Source of the DNA: Dehalococcoidia bacterium
GTDB lineage: Bacteria > Chloroflexota > Dehalococcoidia > DSTF01 > JACRBR01
DNA: 64,000 bases
Assembly (NCBI GenBank): GCA_021462855.1
Contig: JAJTXQ010000040.1
Span: 1 to 64,000 of the forward strand
Direction: 5' to 3'
The notes under the pieces are model-generated. The model did not search any database, was not told where the DNA came from, and saw only the letters and a program-made list of their open reading frames with translations. Shown piece by piece: positions 26,746 to 42,538 of the stretch (position 1 is the first letter of the stretch; each line of letters starts with the position of its first letter). The position numbers and the translations under genes are program-made.

Positions 26746-28023
26746 TTGGCCATCGAATGGCAGGTATCGCAGCTTGCGAACGGCATGCGCGTCGTCACGA
26801 CGCCGGTGCCGACGGCGCAGTCCGTCAGCGTCAACGTGTTCGTGGGAATCGGCTCGCGCGGCGAGACGCCGCGCACCAACGGCCTCTCGCACTTCATGGA
26901 GCACATGCTGTTCAAGGGCACGGAGCGCCGCCCCGATGCGATCATCATCGCCGAGGCGATCGAGGGCGCCGGCGGCGTGCTCAACGCGTACACGTCGAAG
27001 GAGCTGACCTGCTACTGGAACCAGGTGCCCGACGACCGCCTGGCGACCGCGATGGACGTGCTGGCCGACATGTACCGCAACTCGGTGCTCAAGGCCGAGG
27101 AGATCGAACGCGAGCGCACGGTCGTGCAGCAGGAGATCCGCCGCGCGTTCGACCAGCCCGGCGCATGGGCATCGGAGTTGCTGCAGCGGGCAACCTACGG
27201 CGACCAGCCGATCGGCTGGCCGATCGCCGGCACGCTCGAGACGGTGGAGGCGATGCAGCGCGGCGACTTGGTCGAGCACGTCGCCACGTACTACGTGCCG
27301 TCGAACACCGTGCTGAGCGTCGCCGGCAACACGACACACGAGCAGGTGATGGCGCACGCGGAGCAACTGTTCGCCGGCCTGCCGCCGGGCGGCGCGCCGA
27401 AGCCGCATGCCGCATCACCGGCGTTCGGGCCGGAGCGGGTCATCGTCGAAAAGCGCGAGATCGCGCAGTGCAACATCGGCATCGCGCTGCACGCGATCGC
27501 GAGGAAGGATCCGGATCGTTACCCGCTGATGGTGCTGAACACGATCCTGGGCCGCGGCATGAGCTCGCGGCTGTTCAAGGAGGTGCGCGAGCGCCGCGGG
27601 CTCGCGTACTCGGTCGGCTCCGGCGTCACGCGGTACACCGACGCGGGCACCATGACGGTAAGCGCAGGCGTCACGCTCGAGCACCTCGAAGAGGCGACTC
27701 GGGTGATCCGCGACGAGCTGATGAAGACGGCGACGGAGCGCGTCGGCGAGGATGAGGTGGCGAAGGCACGCGACTTCTCCACCGGCAACTTCCGCCTCGG
27801 GCTCGAGTCGACGATGGCGCTGGCGCAGCGCGCCGGCGAGTCGCTGCTCATGATCGATGAGATCGAGCCGATCGAGGACGTGGTCGCCGGAATCAGCGCC
27901 GTCACACCCGCCGACGTGCAGCGGGTGGCCCAGCGGCTGTTCCGCCCCGGCGGCTTCGCGATGGCGGTCGTCGGGCCGGGCGGCGACGCCGATACGCTGC
28001 GCGCGATCCTCGACGCGGCGTGA
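26746..28023 (+). CDS. M16 family zinc peptidase (processing-peptidase-like)
   Basis: A TTG at 26746, behind GAAAGGA, starts a 425-residue protein; any earlier start would add residues without family likeness. The inverted zinc motif HFMEH (His49, Glu52, His53) is present, with the third ligand Glu expected in the ERERTVVQQEI region. The C-terminal half carries the RGLAYSVGSG segment typical of the substrate-binding domain. Members cleave signal-like or misfolded peptides. There is no signal peptide, so it acts in the cytoplasm. The next gene overlaps by GTGA. Confidence 0.92.
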   Translation: MAIEWQVSQLANGMRVVTTPVPTAQSVSVNVFVGIGSRGETPRTNGLSHFMEHMLFKGTERRPDAIIIAEAIEGAGGVLNAYTSKELTCYWNQVPDDRLATAMDVLADMYRNSVLKAEEIERERTVVQQEIRRAFDQPGAWASELLQRATYGDQPIGWPIAGTLETVEAMQRGDLVEHVATYYVPSNTVLSVAGNTTHEQVMAHAEQLFAGLPPGGAPKPHAASPAFGPERVIVEKREIAQCNIGIALHAIARKDPDRYPLMVLNTILGRGMSSRLFKEVRERRGLAYSVGSGVTRYTDAGTMTVSAGVTLEHLEEATRVIRDELMKTATERVGEDEVAKARDFSTGNFRLGLESTMALAQRAGESLLMIDEIEPIEDVVAGISAVTPADVQRVAQRLFRPGGFAMAVVGPGGDADTLRAILDAA

Positions 28024-28523
28024 CCGTGGAGCGGCATTTCACCGTCACCGGCTTCGTCGTCGACGAGGGCTGCCTGCTGCTGCACTGGCACCGCAAGCTT
28101 GGCATCTGGTTACCGCCTGGCGGACACATCGACACCGACGAGGACCCGGTGCAGGCGGTGCTGCGCGAGGTCCGCGAGGAGACGGGCATCGACGGAGAGA
28201 TCATCGCGCACGCCGAGCCGTGGGACTTCCGCAACGTGGCGCAGCTGCCGCCGCCGCTCTCGATCATCGTCGCCGATGTCGGCGGCGACCCGCCGCACCA
28301 GCACATCGACATGGCGTACGCCGTGCGGCCGCGGCCCGGTGCGCCGCGCCAGGCTCCCGATGAGGATCACGGCTTCGTGCGGGTGACGGAGGACGCGCTC
28401 CTGCGCGATGTACCGCTGCCGGTCGCCGCGTGCGGGACCGACATCTCCGTGCCCCACGACGTGCGGGAGGTTGGGCTGCGCGCCCTCGCGCTCGCCCGCG
28501 CGCCGGCGGCGCAGTCCTCCTGA
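28020..28523 (+). CDS. Nudix hydrolase
   Basis: The GTG start at 28020 overlaps the M16 stop, so the genes are coupled. The 167-residue protein holds an intact Nudix box GX5EX7REVREETGI (about residues 37-59), which binds Mg2+ and hydrolyses nucleoside diphosphate-linked compounds. Other family elements are FTVTGFVVDEGCLLLHWH and PPGGHIDTDEDP. The substrate cannot be told from sequence. Confidence 0.92.
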   Translation: MTVERHFTVTGFVVDEGCLLLHWHRKLGIWLPPGGHIDTDEDPVQAVLREVREETGIDGEIIAHAEPWDFRNVAQLPPPLSIIVADVGGDPPHQHIDMAYAVRPRPGAPRQAPDEDHGFVRVTEDALLRDVPLPVAACGTDISVPHDVREVGLRALALARAPAAQSS

Positions 28524-28663
28524 TGGGCGCTCCGGCGGCGGGACCGGCCGCATCCGCCAGATTCGGATAACTGGCTATTTACCTACGCGATCAGCTGGCA
28601 ATTTGACAAAATGTGGCCCCGGGGGGTTGCTTTTCGGGTGCCCGATTGAGTAGCATCCGCTGG

Positions 28664-28693
28664 TTGACACCCAGCCCGCCCGATTTGTATACT
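28664..28693 (+). promoter_or_regulatory. Sigma-70-type promoter of rpoBC
   Basis: TTGACA (28664-28669), an 18-base spacer and TATACT (28688-28693) precede rpoB. Transcription would begin near 28700 and leave a leader of about 110 bases. Confidence 0.8.
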
Positions 28694-28737
28694 CACCCCA
28701 GGCTAGACAGAACCCCCTTGCCTGTACATCCCCATGC

Positions 28738-28754
28738 GTCCCTTCCGGAGGGAC
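28738..28754 (+). other. Leader hairpin upstream of rpoB
   Basis: GTCCCT-TCCGG-AGGGAC forms a 6-bp stem with a 5-base loop inside the rpoB leader, followed by TATTTCTG. It may tune rpoBC expression by attenuation or protein binding. No match to the L10 leader is evident. Confidence 0.45.
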
Positions 28755-28810
28755 TATTTCTGTCATTAGAGGTTCTCGGTTCGTAACGCAGTTGCAGGAG
28801 CGCGCCCGGC

Positions 28811-37328
<8,518 letters not shown>

Positions 37329-37350
37329 CCGGCCGGCCAACGGTGCAACG

Positions 37351-37381
37351 ACGAAGGGAGCCTCGACGAGGCTCCCTTCGT
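37351..37381. terminator. Long perfect hairpin after rpoC
   Basis: ACGAAGGGAGCCTCG and its exact complement are separated by one base, so about 13 pairs form around a short loop. It lies 22 bases after the rpoC stop and between convergent genes, so it probably stops both transcripts. No T-run follows. Confidence 0.8.
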
Positions 37382-37438
37382 GTCTGCGGGCGATTCGATT
37401 CCGCCTTGCCCGCTCCGGAGCATCGGCGCGGCGCGCGG

Positions 37439-38443
37439 TTAGCTCGAAGGGACACCCGGCGCATCGACGCCGGACGGCGCCCAGACGCCGGTGCCGGGGC
37501 GGCCGCCGAACCTCTCGCTGAGGTAGCGGTCCGCACGGATCGCCGCCGTCACGCCGTCGCCGGCCGAGGTCACCACCTGCCGCGCGGAGTTCGCGCGGAT
37601 GTCGCCCGCGGCGAACACGCCCGGCACCGCGGTCTCCATCCATTCGTTGACGATGACGTGGCCGCCGGCGTCCATCGGCAGCAGGCCGCGCAGGTAGCCG
37701 CTGTTCGGCGTCAGGCCGATGAACACGAACAGGCCCGTGACGCTGAGCGTCTTGGTCTCGCCGGTGACGACGTTGCGCGTCCGCACGCCGGTCACCACGC
37801 GCTCGCCGAGCACTTCCTCGACGACGGTGCTCCCGACGAACTCCATCTTCGGGTTGGCGAAGGCGCGCTCCTGCAGGATCGCGCTCGCGCGCAGCGCGTC
37901 GCGCCGGTGGATCATGTACGCCTTCGCCGCATAGCGCGTGACGAAGAGCCCTTCATCGAGCGCCGCATCCCCGCCGCCGACCACGGCAACATCCTGGTCC
38001 GTGAAGAACGCCGCGTCGCACGTCGCGCAGTACGACACGCCGGCGCCGGTCAGGCGGTCCTCACCCGGCACGCCGAGCTTGTTGTGGTCCGCGCCGCCCG
38101 CGAGGATGACCGCCTTCGCGGCGTACTCGCCCTCGCTCGTGGTCACGCGGTGCAGCGCATCGCCAGGCGCGAGCGCGGTGACGTCGGCGGCGACGGTCTC
38201 GGCGCCGTACTTCGTGGCCTGCGCGTGCATTGCGGCGGCGAGCTCGTAACCGTTGATTGCGTCGATGCCCGGATAGTTCTCGACATCGCCGGTGAGCGAG
38301 ATCTGGCCGCCGACGACCTTGCGCTCAACGACCAGCGTGCGCCGCCGCGCGCGGCCGGCGTAGAGCGCCGCAGCGAGCCCGGCCGGCCCGCCGCCGACGA
38401 TGACGATGTCGTATTCGCGCGATGCGCCTTCGGGCGCTGCCAT
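37439..38443 (-). CDS. trxB: Thioredoxin reductase (NADPH-dependent, CATC type)
   Basis: From ATG 38443 (GGGAGGA site) the 334-residue flavoprotein has an FAD-binding GGGPAGLAAALYAG, the redox-active CATC (Cys139, Cys142), an NADPH-binding GGGDAALDEG and the C-terminal FAD motif GVFAAGDIR. It reduces thioredoxin with NADPH by family knowledge. It follows trxA on the same strand with a 108-base gap, so both probably depend on the promoter at 38934-38963. The family also contains ferredoxin-dependent forms; NADPH use is likely but not certain. Confidence 0.95.
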   Translation of the reverse strand: MAAPEGASREYDIVIVGGGPAGLAAALYAGRARRRTLVVERKVVGGQISLTGDVENYPGIDAINGYELAAAMHAQATKYGAETVAADVTALAPGDALHRVTTSEGEYAAKAVILAGGADHNKLGVPGEDRLTGAGVSYCATCDAAFFTDQDVAVVGGGDAALDEGLFVTRYAAKAYMIHRRDALRASAILQERAFANPKMEFVGSTVVEEVLGERVVTGVRTRNVVTGETKTLSVTGLFVFIGLTPNSGYLRGLLPMDAGGHVIVNEWMETAVPGVFAAGDIRANSARQVVTSAGDGVTAAIRADRYLSERFGGRPGTGVWAPSGVDAPGVPSS

Positions 38444-38551
38444 GGCGTCCTCCCGGACATGCGCGACGCCGGCGTGCTGTCCCGCCGGCGTCGCTGGGTC
38501 GGTGGCCCGCCGCATCGCCCTCATTCGACACGGCCGGCCGGTGCCGTGCCG

Positions 38552-38875
38552 TTACAGCACCGCGTCGAGGCGCTCCTTGAGGTCGCGCTTCGGGCGGAAG
38601 CCGACGATCTGGCCGACCGGCTGGCCGCCCTTGAAGACGAGCAGCGTCGGGATACTGCGGATGCCGTACTTCGAGGCGGTGACGACGTTGTCGTCGGTGT
38701 TGAGCTTCACGAACTTCACCTTGCCGTCGTACTCCTGCGACAGCTCGTCGACGACCGGCGCCACCATGCGGCACGGGCCGCACCACGGCGCCCAGAAGTC
38801 CACCAGCACCGGCGTCTGCGCGTCCAGCACTTCCGCCTTGAAGTCCGAGTCAGTTACGTCGTAGGGCTTGGCCAT
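38552..38875 (-). CDS. trxA: Thioredoxin
   Basis: The 107-residue protein begins at ATG 38875 after CAGGAAG. The redox site WCGPC (Cys32, Cys35) and the cis-Pro segment [11 protein letters not shown] are present. It is the expected substrate of TrxB and could also be reduced by the ferredoxin:thioredoxin reductase encoded at 40920-41474. Its promoter carries the CsoR-type operator, which suggests metal-dependent control. Confidence 0.96.
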   Translation of the reverse strand: MAKPYDVTDSDFKAEVLDAQTPVLVDFWAPWCGPCRMVAPVVDELSQEYDGKVKFVKLNTDDNVVTASKYGIRSIPTLLVFKGGQPVGQIVGFRPKRDLKERLDAVL

Positions 38876-38913
38876 CTTCCTGGAACCTCTCTCTTCTCTC
38901 TGCAGCCGGGCGA

Positions 38914-38963
38914 TTGACACCCTGTCCGACGCCACTATAAGATACCCCCAAGGGGTATGTCAA
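38914..38963. promoter_or_regulatory. Overlapping divergent promoters of csoR and trxA
   Basis: Plus strand: TTGACA (38914-38919), 16 bases, TATAAG (38936-38941), towards csoR. Minus strand: TTGACA (complement of 38958-38963), 18 bases, TATAGT (complement of 38934-38939), towards trxA. The two -10 boxes overlap. Confidence 0.8.
38942..38958. promoter_or_regulatory. CsoR-type operator
   Basis: ATACCCCCAAGGGGTAT has 7-base arms ATACCCC/GGGGTAT around 3 bases, as in known CsoR sites (TACCCC...GGGGTA). It fills the -35/-10 spacer of the trxA promoter and covers the expected start of csoR transcripts. Confidence 0.85.
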
Positions 38964-38999
38964 GGCGATGCCCGACCGACGAGCCCCGGGGAGGATGCG

Positions 39000-39332
39000 A
39001 TGACCACCGAGACGGCTGAGCGGGGCGCCGTAGCGCAGCTCCAAACCGACATCGGCAAGCGCCTGCGCCGCATCGAGGGCCAGGCGCGCGGGGTGCTGAA
39101 GATGCTCGACGAAGGCCGCGACTGCGAGGAGATGATGACGCAGACGATGGCCATGCGCAGCGCGCTCGACCAGGTGGGCGCGCGGCTGATGCAATACCAC
39201 CTCGAGCGCTGCCTGCTCGAAGGCTTCGACTGCGACGAGGAGCGGATGGCGCGCCTGCGCTCTGCGCTCACGCTGTGGACGCGGTTCGGCCAGCCGGCGC
39301 CGGCAATGACCATCCCGCCGTACGAGGACTAG
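39000..39332 (+). CDS. csoR: CsoR-family metal-sensing repressor
   Basis: The 110-residue protein starts at ATG 39000 behind GGGGAGG. It carries the copper-sensor triad Cys42, His67 and Cys71, with the 25 and 4 residue steps seen in M. tuberculosis CsoR (36, 61, 65), on the usual all-helical scaffold (IGKRLRRIEGQARGVLKML). The triad separates it from persulfide sensors (two Cys) and formaldehyde sensors. It should repress when metal-free and release DNA on Cu(I). No copper exporter gene lies next to it. Confidence 0.9.
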   Translation: MTTETAERGAVAQLQTDIGKRLRRIEGQARGVLKMLDEGRDCEEMMTQTMAMRSALDQVGARLMQYHLERCLLEGFDCDEERMARLRSALTLWTRFGQPAPAMTIPPYED

Positions 39333-40180
39333 CGGCCAGGGGGTGCGGCGTCCGCTCGCGTCGCCTCTTCGAGCAAGATCCACGAGCGCGAGTCGACGGG
39401 GATCCAGTCGTGGATCGCCAGTCCGTTGAGTTCGCCGCCGGTGCTGATCAGGCAGCGGAACGTCATGCGCCCGATGCCGGGCTGATCCCAAACGATCGGG
39501 TAGTTCCAGCGGATCTTGTACCGGTGGTGCGCGGGCGCATCCTCCCAGATCTTGCCGAGGCGCGCGACGTACCTCGGGTCGCCCTTGAGGAAGTGCTCGA
39601 GCACGGCGGCGAAGTACGGCGAAGGCGCCTCGACCTGCTCCTGCGTGCGGTGGAACGTCTTGAACATGCGGGCGATCGCGGCCATCGCCTCGTCCCAGTT
39701 CGCGCAGCGGTCAGCGAAGCGGGGGAGGCTGGCGATGCTGAACAGGTTGCGCTCGACGGGGTCGAGGAACTCCTTCGTCATGTCCACCGACCACACGGCC
39801 TGGGCGGCGGCGTTGGCGGACATCACCTCGCCCCGCTCGCTGGCGATGAACGCCGGCCAGCCGTAGGCCGCGACTTCGGCCGCCGCCTCCTCGGGCGTCA
39901 GCGACCATTCGTCGATGTCCTGCGGGCGCATCTCGACGCCGTCAGGGGCGAAGCCGGCGGCGAATAGGATGCGGTTGCGCCAGCCGCGGTCGAGCTGCAG
40001 CGCGCCGATGATCTGCGAGAGGTGCTCTTTGCGGGGGTGTCGGCGGCCACCCTCGTACCCCCGCAGCGCCCCCACCGAGATGCCGGCGCGCTCAGCGAGT
40101 TGCTCCTGCGTGAGCTTCAGGCGCTTGCGCGCATCGCGGAGCTGCTCCCGCCAGTTCGTATCCGTACTATCGCGCTGCAT
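39329..40180 (-). CDS. XRE-family regulator with MmyB-like ligand-binding domain
   Basis: From ATG 40180 the product is 283 residues. Residues 8-65 are a Cro/C1 helix-turn-helix (LKLTQEQLAERAGISVGALRGYEGGRR). The rest fits the MmyB-like PAS-type domain, with AFIASERGEVMSANAAAQAVW and FLDPVERNLF, which in this group is thought to bind a small ligand such as a fatty acid. It overlaps the csoR end by 4 bases, tail to tail. Its target genes are not apparent. Confidence 0.88.
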   Translation of the reverse strand: MQRDSTDTNWREQLRDARKRLKLTQEQLAERAGISVGALRGYEGGRRHPRKEHLSQIIGALQLDRGWRNRILFAAGFAPDGVEMRPQDIDEWSLTPEEAAAEVAAYGWPAFIASERGEVMSANAAAQAVWSVDMTKEFLDPVERNLFSIASLPRFADRCANWDEAMAAIARMFKTFHRTQEQVEAPSPYFAAVLEHFLKGDPRYVARLGKIWEDAPAHHRYKIRWNYPIVWDQPGIGRMTFRCLISTGGELNGLAIHDWIPVDSRSWILLEEATRADAAPPGR

Positions 40181-40390
40181 GCCCGGAAGATAGCGCGATG
40201 CCGCGCGATGTAATATCGGGTGCTGCCGTACATGCGCGCTATCCGGCGAAAAAACCGACGGAGTGCGGCATTGCTGCCTCACTCCGCGAGGTGCCGAAGG
40301 CCCCGCCTCCTTCGACGAACACCCAAACGGCGCCCGACGGCGAAGCGTTTCATGCGATCGTCAAGTCCGGACGGATTTCGGCGGGGGCGT

Positions 40391-40849
40391 CTAAATGTGG
40401 TATCGCTGCGAGGGTTCGGCGGCCTCTGCGCGGCGGGCGAGCTCGCCGAAGGAGATGCCGTCCATGACGCCGGCGACGGCGTCACGGACCTCCGTCCAGA
40501 CGGTCTTGAGCGTGCAGGCGGCCTCGTCGGCGCACCAGTCGCAGCGGCGGTGCTGCGTGACGCTGGCGCACGGCGCCGGCGCGAGCGGGCCATCGATCAG
40601 CCGGCTGACCTCGCCGACGAACACCTGCTCCGGGTCGCGCGCCAGGCGGTAGCCGCCGTGCGCGCCGAGCCGGCTGACGACGAAGCCGCCGGCCTTGAGC
40701 TGCGCGAGCACCTGCTCCAGGAACTTGACGGAGGCGTTGCACCTGCGGGCGATCTCGGCGGCCGAGATGCCGGGCGCCGCCGACCGCTCGGACCGGGCGA
40801 GTTCGAGCATGGCCTTGAGGGCGAGTTCGCCGCGCGACGTCAGCTTCAT
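40391..40849 (-). CDS. Rrf2/IscR-type regulator with Cys cluster
   Basis: The 152-residue protein begins at ATG 40849 with MKLTSRGELALKAM, the usual Rrf2 winged-helix opening, followed by ISAAEIARRCNASVKFLEQVLAQLKAGGFV and GGYRLAR. A four-Cys segment (PCASVTQHRRC, DWCADEAAC) is in the region where IscR holds its cluster-binding Cys, so an Fe-S or redox switch is likely. It lies 70 bases downstream of the reductase gene in the rex operon. Confidence 0.9.
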   Translation of the reverse strand: MKLTSRGELALKAMLELARSERSAAPGISAAEIARRCNASVKFLEQVLAQLKAGGFVVSRLGAHGGYRLARDPEQVFVGEVSRLIDGPLAPAPCASVTQHRRCDWCADEAACTLKTVWTEVRDAVAGVMDGISFGELARRAEAAEPSQRYHI

Positions 40850-40919
40850 GCGGGGATGATACGCGATGATTGCGGCGGGCGATCCAATTTCCCGCAACCG
40901 CGTGTCCGGCCCGGGCGTG

Positions 40920-41474
40920 TTACGGCGCGGGCTCCGCTGCCGCGTTGTCTTCGCCGGAGGGCAGCGCGGACTTGTGGCCGCCGGTCTTGTCGATCTTGCG
41001 GCCCTGCTTCTCCTCGAGCCGCCCCAGGGCGCGCCCCTTGTCCGGGTGCGGGTCGGTGATCAGGCCGTAGATCTCGCGGCCCTCGTGCCCTTCCGGCAAG
41101 TACTCGGTGATCGGAAGACCTTCCGAATTGCAGAACAGTAGTCAATGGCAGTACTTGTACTTCTGCATCTCCTCGCAGGCGCAGATCCAGGTGCTGCTCT
41201 TCGCTTCCTCGGCCTTGTCCTCGTAGAAGTTGCATGGGCACAGCGGGCGGCCGACTTCATCGATGTGCCGCGCGAGGCCGATGACGAGGAACTCCGTGAT
41301 CTCGCGCTGGGGATGCAGGTACGAGCCGCTCTTCTCCGCGAACTTCTCGACGAACTTCCACATCTTGTCGATGTTCTGCGGCGACGCTTGCTGGCGGTCC
41401 TGGTCGCTCGGCTGATCGATCGCGGGCTGGGACGCTTGCTGGCTGCGATCGTCATTCGGCGGGTCGGTGGCCAT
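40920..41474 (-). CDS. ftrB: Selenocysteine-containing ferredoxin:thioredoxin reductase catalytic subunit
   Basis: The frame starts at ATG 41474 and runs to TAA at 40920-40922 with one in-frame TGA at 41142-41144. Read through, the protein has 184 residues. It has the exact FTR spacing CPC-X16-CAC-X8-CH-[TGA]: Cys79, Cys81, Cys98, Cys100, Cys109, His110 and residue 111. The normal motif is CHC, so the TGA replaces its last Cys. The 73 residues beyond the TGA are family-like (LLFCNSEGLPITEYLPEGHEG). In Synechocystis FTR the matching Cys87 forms the active disulfide with Cys57 and touches the [4Fe-4S] cluster. A SECIS-like hairpin follows the TGA. A terminating TGA would leave a protein without its catalytic residue. 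It follows rex by 12 bases. Confidence 0.88.
41100..41141 (-). promoter_or_regulatory. Bacterial SECIS element
   Basis: Right after the TGA the mRNA forms UCGGAA-GGUC-UUCCGA (41126 to 41111), a 6-bp stem whose loop starts with G 21 bases after the TGA. The apical AGGUCU hexamer is the one I remember from the E. coli fdhF SECIS. Lower pairing (UACU/AGUA) is possible. Distance and G-first loop fit the bacterial SECIS rule. Confidence 0.82.
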
Positions 41475-41486
41475 GACGCTCCGGCG

Positions 41487-42128
41487 TTACTTCGATCCGG
41501 CGGGCAGCTCGCCCTTCAGGTAGTAGGTCATCGATTGTAGCGCGAGCACGGGGTCGATGTCCTTCACGTGCACATCGCGCGGGACGTGCGCGGCAATCGG
41601 CGCGTAGTTGAGGATCGCCTTCACGCCGGCGCCGACGAGCGCATCGATCACCGCCTGCGCCACCGGCGCCGGCGTCGCGACGATGCCGATGTCGACGTGC
41701 GTTGCGCGGAGCACCGAGCGCAACTCATCGACGTGCTGCACGCGCAGGTGGTCGATCTGCTCGCCGACGACGCTGCTGTCGGCATCAAACGCGCCGAGGA
41801 TGCGGAATCCCTGTGGCGCGAACCCGCCGTATGCGATGATCGCGCGGCCGAGCTGGCCGACGCCGACCAGCACCATCGTCCATTCGCGGTCGAGGCCGAG
41901 GATCTGGTGCAGCTCCTCGAGCAAGCGCTTCACGTTGTAGCCGCGCCCCTGCTTGCCGAAGCGGCCGAAGTAGCTCAGGTCCTTGCGGATCTGCGCCGGC
42001 GTGACGCCGAGCTGCGCGCCCAGCTCCTGGGATGACACGACTTCGCGCCCGTTCCGGTCGAGCGCGGCGAGGGCGCGCGCATACACCGGCAGGCGGTCGA
42101 TTACGACATCGGGGATCTCGATGGGCAT
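41487..42128 (-). CDS. rex: Redox-sensing repressor Rex
   Basis: The 213-residue protein starts at ATG 42128 (GGAGCC site). It has the Rex winged helix (VSSQELGAQLGVTPAQIRKDLSYFG, then KQGRGYNV) and the Rossmann NADH site VLVGVGQLGRAI, and a C-terminal swap helix. Rex leaves DNA when NADH/NAD+ rises. It is the first gene of the operon rex - reductase - rrf2. A Rex-like palindrome at 42172-42189 overlaps its promoter. Confidence 0.96.
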   Translation of the reverse strand: MPIEIPDVVIDRLPVYARALAALDRNGREVVSSQELGAQLGVTPAQIRKDLSYFGRFGKQGRGYNVKRLLEELHQILGLDREWTMVLVGVGQLGRAIIAYGGFAPQGFRILGAFDADSSVVGEQIDHLRVQHVDELRSVLRATHVDIGIVATPAPVAQAVIDALVGAGVKAILNYAPIAAHVPRDVHVKDIDPVLALQSMTYYLKGELPAGSK

Positions 42129-42171
42129 CCGGGAGGCTCCGGTCGCGCCTGGCGCGGGTTCCACGCGCCGA

Positions 42172-42189
42172 TTGCGCCAATTTTCGCAA
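42172..42189. promoter_or_regulatory. Candidate Rex operator
   Basis: TTGCGCCAATTTTCGCAA is an 18-base palindrome with arms TTGCG/CGCAA, the same length and outer bases as the Rex box TTGTGA-N6-TCACAA. It lies 44 bases before the rex start and touches the -10 box. Confidence 0.6.
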
Positions 42190-42217
42190 ATGTAGCACCG
42201 GCTCCCCGAACGATCAA
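42189..42217 (-). promoter_or_regulatory. Promoter of the rex operon
   Basis: On the minus strand TTGATC (complement of 42212-42217), 17 bases and TACATT (complement of 42189-42194) precede the Rex box. Confidence 0.55.
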
Positions 42218-42302
42218 CGCGCCGAAGCCGGGGATGAATCTGATTCCAGATCCCCCGGGCATCCACCGCATTGCAGATACGCATACGGCGGCAGGGGGCG
42301 GC

Positions 42303-42512
42303 TCAGAGCTTCAGCGCGAGGATCTCCCGGTGCACGCTGCCATCACCCTTGATGTGGACGCGGACATCGATGATCCGGACCTTGAGCCGCGACGGCGCAT
42401 CGTCGAAGTACAGCTCGTCGCCCTTCTGAAAGCGGTATTCGCTGCTGAGCGTGGCGAGCAGCTCTCCCTTCTTCGGCGTGAACGGGTCGGACTCGTAGAT
42501 CTCCGTCTTCAA
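42303..42512 (-). CDS. Small protein at the end of the ABC operon
   Basis: A TTG at 42512, seven bases after AAAGGAG, starts a 69-residue frame (MKTEIYESDPFTPKKGEL). It is a probable small beta-barrel protein with alternating strands (SSEYRFQKGDELYF, LKVRIIDVRVHI). It has no membrane segment and no family I know. It lies 26 bases behind the large permease gene and probably belongs to the same transcript. Confidence 0.6.
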   Translation of the reverse strand: MKTEIYESDPFTPKKGELLATLSSEYRFQKGDELYFDDAPSRLKVRIIDVRVHIKGDGSVHREILALKL

Positions 42513-42538
42513 CGATGCGCTCCTTTCGCGGTGGCCGC

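Noticed and set aside
28603-28632. A second TTGACA upstream of rpoB at 28603-28608
   Set aside because: No acceptable -10 box lies 16-19 bases downstream.
41142-41474. A 110-residue reductase ending at the TGA
   Set aside because: It would lack the catalytic Cys and the conserved C-terminus, and a SECIS hairpin follows the TGA.
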